Source: Jejuia sp043557195 (GTDB taxonomy: Bacteria; Bacteroidota; Bacteroidia; Flavobacteriales; Flavobacteriaceae). From it: DNA of 64,000 nucleotides. The stretch's first letter is position 1; each line of letters begins with the position of its first letter. Location of the stretch: the NCBI GenBank assembly GCA_043557195.1, contig CP121314.1, positions 1,736,001 to 1,800,000 on the forward strand, written 5' to 3'. Of the stretch, positions 17,986 to 26,122 are shown one piece after another. The translations under genes were made by a program, and so were the position numbers. The notes under the pieces were generated by a model that had not been told where the DNA came from, searched no databases, and saw only the letters and a program-made list of their open reading frames with translations.

Positions 17986-19812
17986 TTATTCTACCACTAA
18001 CTTTCTTGTTACTGATGCTTCATCCGAAGCTATTTTAATAAAATAAACCCCACTGGAAATTTTAGAAAGATTTACGGTTTTAAGTTTAGAGCCTTTTGAA
18101 ATATCAAACTCAATAACACTTCGACCACTTAAGTCGTAAAGTGTGGCACTCTTTAAAACCAAATAAGATGAATTTTTTATGAAGAATTTATCATTTGCTG
18201 GATTAGGATAAACGCTGATACCGTTTTCAAGTACAGCATCCTCCACGCTTAATGGGCAAGCCAAATCAGACATTGCAGAAAGCACAGAAGGGCATGGTAT
18301 AGAGGCTGTACTTCTATCTTGAATAGCATTAGCAGCTGTACTGTTATTTGCTGTAATCAACCTTTGAAATTCACCACTATTGAATGCATAATGCATCACA
18401 TCCTCAGCATTATTTCCAACTGAATTATTATTAGGATCAATTACATGCCCCAATTGATGACTATGTCCAAGTTCATGTAGTGCAACACTCTCGAAATCAA
18501 TTTCACCAGCTCCAGGAGTACCAGTTCCTGTATACCAATTTGTGTCGTCATTAAAAACTAAATCAAGTTCAGAAACATACCAATTAAATGAGCCTGCACC
18601 ATCACCACAGCCAGAAAAAAACGAATAACACACGCCTAGTGTACTAGAAGCGAGTTCACTGCCATTATCAAATCTTATAACATTAGTCCCATCTGTTGCT
18701 GAACCTGCTGTATCTACTGTGGTAGCGCTAGGGCCTACTTCATAATTAATTCCTGTTTCACAAATCCAATTATTAAAAGCTCTCATAAAAGCTGCTTTTG
18801 CTCCAGGAAACTCTGTGTCGTCAAAAAAATCAGTCTGCATACGCCAGGTCATTCCCCCACTAAAATTTTGACCAACATGCTGTACTTGATAGGCAGTATC
18901 TGTACCACCTGCATCTGAAACAACATTTATTTCAGCATACTCTACTGTTAAGGTTACCGATTCTGGTGATAAGACACCATTATCATCTCTAACTCTTATA
19001 GTACCTGTTCCTGCATCAGAAGGCACTTCAACATCTATTTGAGTATCAGACCAACTAACAACATCTGTGTCTAATGCATCAATAAAAGTACCACCTCCAT
19101 CATCTGCATTTCTAAATTGAACCTTACCTTGTACTGTTCCAAACCCGGTGCCCGTTATAGTTAAAACATCTTTTGTTCCTGCTGAAACTGAAGTTTTATT
19201 TAGTGTAAGTGCACTTGGTGGTAAAAAAATCTTTCCAACAGAATTTTTGGCAGATGTTTCTTTGGCTTCAAATGCTTTAAGCTCTACAACATTAGATTTT
19301 GAATACCTTTTGATTTCATTGTAAAAATCACCAGTAATATTTTGCTTTCTTACAAAAGGGGTTACAGCTAAATTTTCAGATAAATTATATCTATAAAAAC
19401 CTTGAGATAACCCATAAGGTTTAAATTTTTGATTTTTTGAGTTTACAGTTTTAGAAAAAGAAGTTCTGTTATTTTCTAAAGTAAATACCCCAATATCTCC
19501 TTTGCGCAATTTTAAACTTGGATGTGCCACTAATGATTGCATGCCAACAGTTCCACCAACGGTCATAACTTCTATTGTTGATACTGGACTTCCTTTAAAC
19601 ACCTTATAAACTTCGATAGTATTGATGGTGTAAATAAGTTGATGATTATCATCCCAAGTAGATCTTTTTGCGATAACTTTACCCTCAATAACCAAATCTG
19701 AATTTTCAACTTGTGTTTGCAAAGGTATTTTTTCCATAAGTACTTGGGCTGTGATATCGCTCAGTCCAAATAAGCATGAAAACATTAAACTTAAAAATGT
19801 AATTTTTCTCAT
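17986..19812 (-). CDS. T9SS-secreted metzincin-like metalloprotease with IPT/TIG domain (copy 1)
   Basis: A 608-residue paralogue of the gene at 15924-17741 with the same architecture: signal peptide ending DITAQ, N-terminal domain with the shared EGKVIAKRSTWDDN-type motif, IPT/TIG domain (about 200-295, VSAGTKDVLTITGTGFG), catalytic domain with HELGHSHQLGH and the Met-turn VMHYAFNSG, and a C-terminal T9SS domain (VYPNPANDKFFIKNSS ... TRKLVVE). The copies clearly arose by tandem duplication and have diverged widely. The predicted substrate is extracellular protein. A TATATTTG box lies 44 bases upstream of the start, and the terminator at 17930 follows. Confidence 0.88.
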   Translation of the reverse strand: MRKITFLSLMFSCLFGLSDITAQVLMEKIPLQTQVENSDLVIEGKVIAKRSTWDDNHQLIYTINTIEVYKVFKGSPVSTIEVMTVGGTVGMQSLVAHPSLKLRKGDIGVFTLENNRTSFSKTVNSKNQKFKPYGLSQGFYRYNLSENLAVTPFVRKQNITGDFYNEIKRYSKSNVVELKAFEAKETSAKNSVGKIFLPPSALTLNKTSVSAGTKDVLTITGTGFGTVQGKVQFRNADDGGGTFIDALDTDVVSWSDTQIDVEVPSDAGTGTIRVRDDNGVLSPESVTLTVEYAEINVVSDAGGTDTAYQVQHVGQNFSGGMTWRMQTDFFDDTEFPGAKAAFMRAFNNWICETGINYEVGPSATTVDTAGSATDGTNVIRFDNGSELASSTLGVCYSFFSGCGDGAGSFNWYVSELDLVFNDDTNWYTGTGTPGAGEIDFESVALHELGHSHQLGHVIDPNNNSVGNNAEDVMHYAFNSGEFQRLITANNSTAANAIQDRSTASIPCPSVLSAMSDLACPLSVEDAVLENGISVYPNPANDKFFIKNSSYLVLKSATLYDLSGRSVIEFDISKGSKLKTVNLSKISSGVYFIKIASDEASVTRKLVVE

Positions 19813-19855
19813 TCGTTTTGGGTTTTATTATTTATTAATCGGTTGAGGGAAGAAT

Positions 19856-19863
19856 CAAATATA
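19856..19863 (-). promoter_or_regulatory. Putative -7 box for the first metzincin gene
   Basis: TATATTTG on the minus strand, matching TAnnTTTG, 44 bases before the ATG. No clear -33 partner. Confidence 0.4.
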
Positions 19864-19928
19864 ACAAATAAAAATCTACTTTTTTATTTATACTTTTACG
19901 TCAACAGTAAAATTAACTTAGGCGTAAC

Positions 19929-21221
19929 ATGAAATATTCTCGAATAAACAGCAAACTTTTTATTAAAAACAGAGCAAAATTTGCTTCTAAAATGAAACCG
20001 AATAGTTTGGCTGTTTTTAATTCAAATGACATCTATCCTATTAGTGCTGATAGCACTTTACCATTCCAGCAGCATCGAGATATTTTCTATTTAAGCGGTG
20101 TAGATCAAGAAGAAAGTATCTTGGTGATATTTCCTGATTGCCCTAATAAAAAACATAGAGAGATTCTTTTTTTAAGAGAAACCAATGCACATATTGCTGT
20201 TTGGGAAGGTGAAAAACTTACAAAAGAAAAAGCTTTCGAAACCAGTGGCATCAAAACAGTGTATTGGCTACAAGAGATGGAAAAAGTAATGTTTGAAATA
20301 ATGACGCAGTGTGATACTGTTTACATAAATACCAACGAACATTACAGGGCAAATGTTGAAGTAGAAACTCGTGAAGACCGCTTTACAAAATGGTTAAAAC
20401 AAAAATATCCTGCGCATTCAGTAGCTAAAAGCAATCCTATTTTGCAACGCTTGCGTTCGGTTAAAGAAGATGTAGAAATCGATTTAATTCAAAAGGCATG
20501 TAATATTACTGAAAAGGGTTTTAAACGTGTTTTAAGTTTTGTTAAACCTGGAGTAATGGAGTATGAAATTGAAGCAGAATATATTCATGAATTTATTCGT
20601 AATCGTTCTAAAGGGTTTGCTTACACGCCTATTGTTGCTTCAGGCAACAATGCTAACGTTTTACATTATATAGAAAATAATCAAGAGTGTAAAGTAGGCG
20701 ATTTAATATTAATGGATGTTGGCGCCGAATATGCTAACTATTCAAGTGATATGACCAGAACAATTCCAGTTTCTGGTCGTTTTTCTGAAAGACAAAAGAC
20801 TGTTTACAACGCAGTTTTACATGTTAAAAACCAAGCTACTAAAATGCTTGTTCCTGGAACTATTTGGGCAGATTACCATATTGAGGTTGGTAAAATAATG
20901 ACTTCAGAATTATTAGGATTAGGGCTACTTGATAAAGCAGATGTTCAAAATGAAGACCCCGAATGGCCTGCGTATAAAAAATACTTAATGCATGGCACTA
21001 GTCATCATATGGGATTAGACACTCATGATTATGGTATTTTAACAGAACCTATGCAAGCAAATATGGTGTTTACAGTGGAGCCTGGAATTTATATTCCCGA
21101 TGAAGGTTTCGGTATTAGAATTGAAGACGATGTAGTAATTCAAGAAAAAGGAGAACCTTTTAATTTAATGAAAAACATACCTATTGAAGTGGAGGAAATT
21201 GAGGAACTAATGCATGCATAA
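19929..21221 (+). CDS. pepP: Xaa-Pro aminopeptidase
   Basis: A 430-residue cytoplasmic M24B metallopeptidase that removes an N-terminal residue preceding proline. An aminopeptidase P N-terminal domain occupies residues 1-160 or so, and the pita-bread domain follows. The metal ligands are visible: LILMDVGAEYANYSSDMTRT (two Asp), HGTSHHMGLDTHD (His), TVEPGIYIP (Glu) and GIRIEDDVVI (Glu). No signal peptide. It is monocistronic, divergent from the metzincin gene and convergent with lysC, whose terminator begins at its stop codon. Confidence 0.94.
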   Translation: MKYSRINSKLFIKNRAKFASKMKPNSLAVFNSNDIYPISADSTLPFQQHRDIFYLSGVDQEESILVIFPDCPNKKHREILFLRETNAHIAVWEGEKLTKEKAFETSGIKTVYWLQEMEKVMFEIMTQCDTVYINTNEHYRANVEVETREDRFTKWLKQKYPAHSVAKSNPILQRLRSVKEDVEIDLIQKACNITEKGFKRVLSFVKPGVMEYEIEAEYIHEFIRNRSKGFAYTPIVASGNNANVLHYIENNQECKVGDLILMDVGAEYANYSSDMTRTIPVSGRFSERQKTVYNAVLHVKNQATKMLVPGTIWADYHIEVGKIMTSELLGLGLLDKADVQNEDPEWPAYKKYLMHGTSHHMGLDTHDYGILTEPMQANMVFTVEPGIYIPDEGFGIRIEDDVVIQEKGEPFNLMKNIPIEVEEIEELMHA

Positions 21222-21247
21222 AAAAAGAGCCGCTAATGCGGCTCTTA
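21219..21247 (-). terminator. Terminator of lysC, overlapping the pepP stop
   Basis: AAGAGCCGC / GCGGCTCTT with a TAAT loop. The T run is on the minus strand, so the strongest direction serves lysC; the hairpin may also end pepP transcripts. Confidence 0.8.
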
Positions 21248-21274
21248 TGATCAAAAATCTAAAGATATCTCTAT

Positions 21275-22597
21275 TTACAGAGTGACTAATTCAAATAAAT
21301 AATTATTTAGTTTTTGAAGTGTGGTTATCTTATTTTTGGTGTCAACCAATAGAGAAATATTATTTCTACTTCCACCATAGGAAATCATTCGTATTTTAAC
21401 GTCTTTCAAAATTTTGAATAACCTGTGTGTACCTTCGTGATTTACTATTGAATGTCCTACCAAACAAATAATACTTTGGTTTTTGTCAACTTCAATTGAA
21501 GCAAAAGTCTCTAATTCCGAAATGATTTTTTCTAAGTTTCTATCATCATCAATAGTTAACGATACCGCAACTTCAGATGTAGTAATCATATCAATTGAAG
21601 TTTCGTAAGTCTCAAAGATTTCGAATACCCTCTTTAAGAAACCATGTGCCTGAAGCATTCTACCAGACTTTATTTTGATGGCTGTAATATTATCTTTTGC
21701 AGCTATAGCCTTTATACCAGTTTCAACATGATTACTTGTAATAGAAGTACCTTTTGCGGCAGGATCCATCGTGTTTTTTAATCTCACAGGAATACCATCT
21801 TCCCTAACAGGTAAGACAGTTTGAGGGTGCAAAATTTTAGCTCCAAAATAAGCCAACTCTGCGGCCTCATCAAACGATAAATCAGAAATGGGTTTAGTGC
21901 CTTCAACAAACCTAGGGTCGTTGTTGTGCATCCCGTCAATATCAGTCCAAATCTGTACCTCTTCAGCCTTTATTGCAGCTCCAATTATTGTGGCTGTGTA
22001 GTCGCTACCACCGCGTTGTAAATTTGAAACATCGCCTTTATCATCTAAACATATAAACCCTTGGGTGATATATATTTCGGCATCATCAGCTTCATGTAAG
22101 ACTCTGCTTAAGTTTTGCCTAATATATTCAAATGATGGTTCTTTATGTTCATCTATTCGCATGAAATCTAGAGCTGGTAATAGAGTAGAACTTAAACCCT
22201 CTTGCTTTAAAAAGGCATTAAACATAAATGTAGACATCAACTCGCCTTGTGCCAAAATCTCATTCTCTAATACTTGAGAAAACGATTTGTAAGTACACTC
22301 TATCAAGAAATTAAAGCGTTCTGAAATGTAGCACTTTGTTTCTTCATTCAAGCTTTTATTTGATAAAAGCTCATTAATAACTACGGCATACTTTTCATGA
22401 AGTAGATTAATATCTTCTAGTGCTTTTTCTGGATTGGAATCTTTGATTTTTTTAGCAATCTCAACCAAACTATTTGTTGTACCAGACATTGCTGAAAGCA
22501 CCACAATCTTTCTATCGCCGTCATGGATAATTTGCTTTACATTGGTCATGTTATCTACTGACCCAACTGATGTTCCTCCAAATTTTAAAACCTTCAT
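21275..22597 (-). CDS. lysC: Aspartate kinase (monofunctional)
   Basis: Phosphorylates aspartate, the first step of lysine, threonine and methionine synthesis. The 440-residue product starts with the classic MKVLKFGGTSVGS; other kinase motifs are QGFICLDDKGDVSNLQRGGSDYTA in shortened form (GGSDYTA), WTDIDGMHNNDPR and AAELAYFGAKILHP. Two ACT domains occupy the last 150 residues or so and should bind the feedback inhibitor. I chose the ATG at 22597 rather than an in-frame TTG 21 bases upstream because that TTG overlaps a good promoter (-7 TACTTTTG at 22616-22623) and the family starts at MKVLKFGG. No homoserine dehydrogenase domain is fused. Confidence 0.94.
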   Translation of the reverse strand: MKVLKFGGTSVGSVDNMTNVKQIIHDGDRKIVVLSAMSGTTNSLVEIAKKIKDSNPEKALEDINLLHEKYAVVINELLSNKSLNEETKCYISERFNFLIECTYKSFSQVLENEILAQGELMSTFMFNAFLKQEGLSSTLLPALDFMRIDEHKEPSFEYIRQNLSRVLHEADDAEIYITQGFICLDDKGDVSNLQRGGSDYTATIIGAAIKAEEVQIWTDIDGMHNNDPRFVEGTKPISDLSFDEAAELAYFGAKILHPQTVLPVREDGIPVRLKNTMDPAAKGTSITSNHVETGIKAIAAKDNITAIKIKSGRMLQAHGFLKRVFEIFETYETSIDMITTSEVAVSLTIDDDRNLEKIISELETFASIEVDKNQSIICLVGHSIVNHEGTHRLFKILKDVKIRMISYGGSRNNISLLVDTKNKITTLQKLNNYLFELVTL

Positions 22598-22615
22598 TTC
22601 CTCTATTTTGAAGCA

Positions 22616-22643
22616 CAAAAGTAGAACACATCTATAAACACAA
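22616..22643 (-). promoter_or_regulatory. Promoter of lysC
   Basis: Minus strand TTG, 17-base spacer, TACTTTTG. It lies 19 bases before the chosen ATG and supports that start. Confidence 0.6.
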
Positions 22644-22665
22644 CATATTTATTTAAAAAAATGTT

Positions 22666-22673
22666 TATTTTTG
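22666..22673 (+). promoter_or_regulatory. Putative -7 box for the ACT-like gene
   Basis: TATTTTTG matches TAnnTTTG and ends 22 bases before the ATG at 22696. It is divergent from, and about 25 bases away from, the lysC promoter. Confidence 0.45.
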
Positions 22674-22695
22674 CACAAGTTGTTAAATAATTAAC

Positions 22696-23352
22696 ATGAA
22701 GACCGTATCTAACTGTGTTGAAGACATTTTAATCACCCAACCCTATTTGGAAGAAGCGTTGGCTAGAAACATTATTAATTTTAGTGCATTGGCTGTAGAA
22801 CTTACCGAACCTATAAGTAAAATGCTAAAAAAAGATGTAAAACCAGGAGCTATTATGATGGCTTTACGTCGTTATAATCCACCACCAACTTTAGGCAATA
22901 CCATTAAAATGAAACGTGTTATTCAAAATCTTGGTGATATTACTGTGCGCTCTAATCTTACAGATTTTACGGTAAAAAATTCTAAAACACTTATAGATAA
23001 TCATGCTAAAATTTTAGAACGCATCAATCAAGAAGATAAATTGTTTTACACGTTTACAAGGGGTATTCACGAAAGTAACATCATTGTTTCCAGTAGTTTG
23101 AATGATTTTGTAAATGAGCATTTACGACAAGAACATTTTATTGTGGTTCAAGAAAACCTATCGGCCATTAGTATTAATTTGCCTCAGGACAATTCTAAAA
23201 TTGCGGGATTGTACTATCATTTCTTTAAACGATTGGCTTGGGAAGGTGTTGTACTATACGAAGTTCTTTCAACAACAAATGAATTTACGATTTTAGTAGA
23301 AGACGAATTTGTAGATAAAGCCTTTACAGCGATTAAAAAGGTGAAATCTTAA
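22696..23352 (+). CDS. ACT-like protein divergent from aspartate kinase
   Basis: A 218-residue soluble protein without a kinase domain. Residues 1-75 contain a predicted helical segment (YLEEALARNIINFSALAVEL, then KPGAIMMALRRY) that resembles a winged-helix-like unit; the remainder (about 80-218) has the beta-alpha-beta pattern of ACT-type ligand-binding repeats, for example FTILVEDEFVDKAFTAI at the end. Homologues are, as I recall, often labelled aspartate kinase in flavobacteria, but the FGGTS and GGSDYTA motifs are missing, so that name would be wrong. Its divergence from lysC across 98 bases suggests a regulator or amino-acid sensor for that gene. The stop overlaps brnQ by 4 bases. Confidence 0.7.
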   Translation: MKTVSNCVEDILITQPYLEEALARNIINFSALAVELTEPISKMLKKDVKPGAIMMALRRYNPPPTLGNTIKMKRVIQNLGDITVRSNLTDFTVKNSKTLIDNHAKILERINQEDKLFYTFTRGIHESNIIVSSSLNDFVNEHLRQEHFIVVQENLSAISINLPQDNSKIAGLYYHFFKRLAWEGVVLYEVLSTTNEFTILVEDEFVDKAFTAIKKVKS

Positions 23353-24644
23353 ATACTCTGACTATTCTTTTGTAAAAGATTCGTTAAAACGAAAGTTACA
23401 AAAGCAGGTAAAACCCAACCAAAACTGTGCTCTGCTAGTGGTATATATGCGATAATTTCTTTTAACGCTTCTGTAGGGGATATAAAACCAATAACATCTG
23501 GAATACTAAAAATAAAAGTTACCAATACTACCAAACGAAATACTAGTACCGAAGCAAATTTTTCTTGAATAGCATTCAAAAGAATTAATACAATTGTAAT
23601 TGGATAAATACACAACAAAAACGGAATTGCAATAATTATAATAGAGTTAAAATCTAGTTGGCCTACTATCACTCCAAACACACTTGATAAAATTGCTGTA
23701 ATAATGTATACGGTATTGGAGTTTTTAAATAAACTCTTAAAATAATCTGCTGCTCCTGTTACTATTCCAACGGCGGTTGTAAAACATGCTAGTCCTATAA
23801 GTATACTTAATACTGAATTTCCAAAATTACCTAGGGAAGAAATACTTATATGTCGTAACAAACTCGCTCGTTGCATATCACTACTCAACGTATCATCCAA
23901 ATTAATTTCAGTAGTAAAAAATGCACCTGTAGCAATTAATCCTACGTAAATTAAAAATAAGCCTAATCCTGCAATGATGCCAGATTTTTTAATGAGTTGT
24001 TTCTTTTCTTCAAAAGAATAATCAAACTTTTGATTTATAGAAATGATGATAACAGCACCAACAACCACTGAACCTATAGCATCAAATGTTTGATAACCTT
24101 CAAGAACGCCGTTTAGGATTGGAAACTGTACCGTAGTTGAAGCTGTTTCAAATTCTAAAGAAAACAAACTAACCGCTATAACTACCAATAATATCACTAC
24201 AATTATTGGTGTTAAATATTTACCTACAAACTGTAAAATTTTAGAGCGATTGAGCACAAAAACTAAAACAAAAGCAAAATATATAAGGCTCGTAAATAAA
24301 CTGTCTATTTCTAAATTAGGAGCAATCGCAATTTCATGTGTTGCAGCTGCAGTTCTAGGAGAAGGAATAGCTACAGCAATTGTATAAATGATAATGCAAT
24401 ATATAAGACTAAAAACCGGAGACACTTTTTTTCCAAAATCAAATAGAGTGCCTTGTAATTTTGAATGTGCGTAGATGCCCAAAATTGGCACAAACACTGC
24501 CGTAAGCATAAAACCTATACTTACCCAAAACCAGTTAGATCCAGAATTATACCCTAATAATGGCGGCAACAATAAATTACCAGCTCCGAAAAAAAGTGAG
24601 AATAAAGCAAAACTAGTAATTGCTAATGCCTTAGTTTTATTCAT
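23349..24644 (-). CDS. brnQ: Branched-chain amino acid:cation symporter (LIVCS family)
   Basis: A 431-residue inner-membrane carrier with about 12 hydrophobic segments that imports Leu, Ile and Val with Na+ or H+. The N-terminus ALFSLFFGAGNLLLPPLLG is the hallmark of BrnQ, and IPSPRTAAATHEIAI matches the conserved loop after helix 3. It is convergent with the ACT-like gene (4-base overlap) and divergent from a hydrolase gene with only 35 bases between starts, so their promoters must overlap. Confidence 0.92.
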   Translation of the reverse strand: MNKTKALAITSFALFSLFFGAGNLLLPPLLGYNSGSNWFWVSIGFMLTAVFVPILGIYAHSKLQGTLFDFGKKVSPVFSLIYCIIIYTIAVAIPSPRTAAATHEIAIAPNLEIDSLFTSLIYFAFVLVFVLNRSKILQFVGKYLTPIIVVILLVVIAVSLFSLEFETASTTVQFPILNGVLEGYQTFDAIGSVVVGAVIIISINQKFDYSFEEKKQLIKKSGIIAGLGLFLIYVGLIATGAFFTTEINLDDTLSSDMQRASLLRHISISSLGNFGNSVLSILIGLACFTTAVGIVTGAADYFKSLFKNSNTVYIITAILSSVFGVIVGQLDFNSIIIIAIPFLLCIYPITIVLILLNAIQEKFASVLVFRLVVLVTFIFSIPDVIGFISPTEALKEIIAYIPLAEHSFGWVLPAFVTFVLTNLLQKNSQSI

Positions 24645-24654
24645 TTGTTGATTT

Positions 24655-24662
24655 TATCTTTG
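24655..24662 (+). promoter_or_regulatory. Putative -7 box for the alpha/beta hydrolase
   Basis: TATCTTTG, an exact TAnnTTTG match, ends 17 bases before the ATG at 24680. It lies inside the 35-base brnQ/hydrolase divergent gap. Confidence 0.45.
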
Positions 24663-24679
24663 CCCAAGATAAATTAATT

Positions 24680-25453
24680 ATGGTTTTAGAACATAAAAGC
24701 ACACCAATTTTTTATTCAGATGATGGAAAAGGTCCTGCAATAGTATTGCTTCATGGGTTTTTGGAAAATAGCACTATTTGGGATGCATTTACATCTAAAT
24801 TGTCTCAAAATAATAGAGTAGTTTGTATTGATTTATTAGGACATGGAAAATCTGGTTGCCTCGGTTATATACATAGCATGGAAGAAATGGCCGAAGCTGT
24901 TAAAACGGTTTTGAATCATTTAAAAATAGAGTATTGTTATTTGTTTGGACATTCTATGGGTGGTTATGTTGCTTTGGCTTTTGCAGAGAAATATACCAAT
25001 AAAGTTAAAGGTTTATGTTTGGTAAATTCAACCGCAAATGCTGATAGCGAAGAAAAACAACAAAATAGAGATAGAGCTATTTTTGCTGTAAAGGAAAATC
25101 ATAAAATCTTCATCCAACTGGCTATCTCAAATTTATTTAGCCCAAAAAATCGGACTGTTTTTTCTGAAGAAATTAATTCTGTAAAACAAGAAGCTCTAAA
25201 AACACCATTGCAGGGGATTGTAGCAGCATTAGAAGGCATGAAGATTAGAAAAGATAGAGTACTCTTTTTCAAAAAAGCATCTTTCAAAAAAATGATTGTC
25301 ATTGGAAAAGAAGATACCGTGTTAGATTATAAGATTTTAGAAAATCAATATAATAACACAGATATAGATATTACAATATTCCCAGATGGACATATGAGCC
25401 AAATTGAAAATAAAGAAGAATTACTACAAAAAATAATGTATTTCATCGAATAA
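24680..25453 (+). CDS. Alpha/beta hydrolase
   Basis: A 257-residue cytoplasmic hydrolase. The fold signature is clear: oxyanion segment LLHGFLENS, CIDLLGHGKSG, nucleophile elbow FGHSMGGYVAL (catalytic Ser), a cap region rich in charged helix (about 120-200), acid residue near VIGKEDTVLD and catalytic His in FPDGHMSQIE. It resembles the MenH/BioH/lipase-like group; no substrate can be assigned. It has no signal peptide. Confidence 0.88.
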   Translation: MVLEHKSTPIFYSDDGKGPAIVLLHGFLENSTIWDAFTSKLSQNNRVVCIDLLGHGKSGCLGYIHSMEEMAEAVKTVLNHLKIEYCYLFGHSMGGYVALAFAEKYTNKVKGLCLVNSTANADSEEKQQNRDRAIFAVKENHKIFIQLAISNLFSPKNRTVFSEEINSVKQEALKTPLQGIVAALEGMKIRKDRVLFFKKASFKKMIVIGKEDTVLDYKILENQYNNTDIDITIFPDGHMSQIENKEELLQKIMYFIE

Positions 25454-25530
25454 TTATACCTTATATCGATTTTTTGATAAATATTTTATATTTTTAGAGC
25501 TACCTAACAAAATCGATTAAAACTTAACCT

Positions 25531-25794
25531 ATGCAAAAAAGTACTAATACTGCTTTCATTCCTAAAATGTACTGCAATATTTTTGGTCATGATTACCAAG
25601 TTACCAAAAAAGTAACCCGTCACGTAAAAGAGTATACTTGTTCGCACTGTAAGAAACAATTAACCACAAGTAGTAATGGAAATTTAGTGGAGTTAACTCC
25701 TAAATTTAAAGAGATAAATGCAATTTTAGAACGCATACACCAATCAAGAATGAATCGTTCAAAGAAGAAAACATTCGCTTCGTCGATTTGTTAA
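25531..25794 (+). CDS. Tiny zinc-ribbon-like protein (DUF1660-like), copy 1
   Basis: An 87-residue basic protein. The motif YCNIFGHDYQV (Cys and His), then YTCSHCKKQLTTSSNGN about 25 residues later, gives a C-x3-G-H ... C-x2-C set of likely zinc ligands, similar to the small phage/bacterial DUF1660 proteins (CxIFGHxW ... CxxCG). It is followed by LTPKFKEINAILERIHQ, a helix shared with the neighbour copy. By alignment with copy 2 the true start could be the Met at 25567. Function unknown; nucleic-acid binding is a reasonable guess. Confidence 0.72.
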   Translation: MQKSTNTAFIPKMYCNIFGHDYQVTKKVTRHVKEYTCSHCKKQLTTSSNGNLVELTPKFKEINAILERIHQSRMNRSKKKTFASSIC

Positions 25795-25870
25795 CTGCTT
25801 ATTAACATTTTGTGGTTCGTTTTTAATATTTTCACAGTCCTCTCACTAAAATTATTAATATGCGAACAAA

Positions 25871-26122
25871 ATGAAACACTTACATTGCAAAGTATTTGGA
25901 CACAACTATAAAGTGTCTCGAAACGTAACGTATCATGTAAAAGAATACACGTGTTGCAACTGCAAAAAACAACTTACCACTAACGGCAAGGGCAACTTAA
26001 CAGAACTAACACCTAAGTTCAAAGAAATTAACGACGTTTTAGAACGGATCCATCAAAAGAAGAATAAAATTAGATTAAGAGCTAAACAACCTGATAAGGA
26101 GTTACTTCTTTTTAGCCATTAA
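25871..26122 (+). CDS. Tiny zinc-ribbon-like protein (DUF1660-like), copy 2
   Basis: An 83-residue tandem paralogue of the preceding gene, with near-identical core: HCKVFGHNYKV, EYTCCNCKKQLTT, GNLTELTPKFKEIN and a basic tail. Putative zinc ligands are conserved; an extra Cys precedes the CxxC. The gap between copies is 76 bases with no terminator. Its 3' end overlaps the convergent thiL gene by 11 bases. Confidence 0.75.
   Translation: MKHLHCKVFGHNYKVSRNVTYHVKEYTCCNCKKQLTTNGKGNLTELTPKFKEINDVLERIHQKKNKIRLRAKQPDKELLLFSH

Noticed and set aside
22598..22618. Seven-codon N-terminal extension of aspartate kinase from a TTG
   Set aside because: The extension overlaps the promoter -7 box, and the family begins at MKVLKFGG.
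25795..25870. Possible terminator or riboswitch between the two zinc-ribbon genes
   Set aside because: No stable stem or T run is visible in the 76-base gap.
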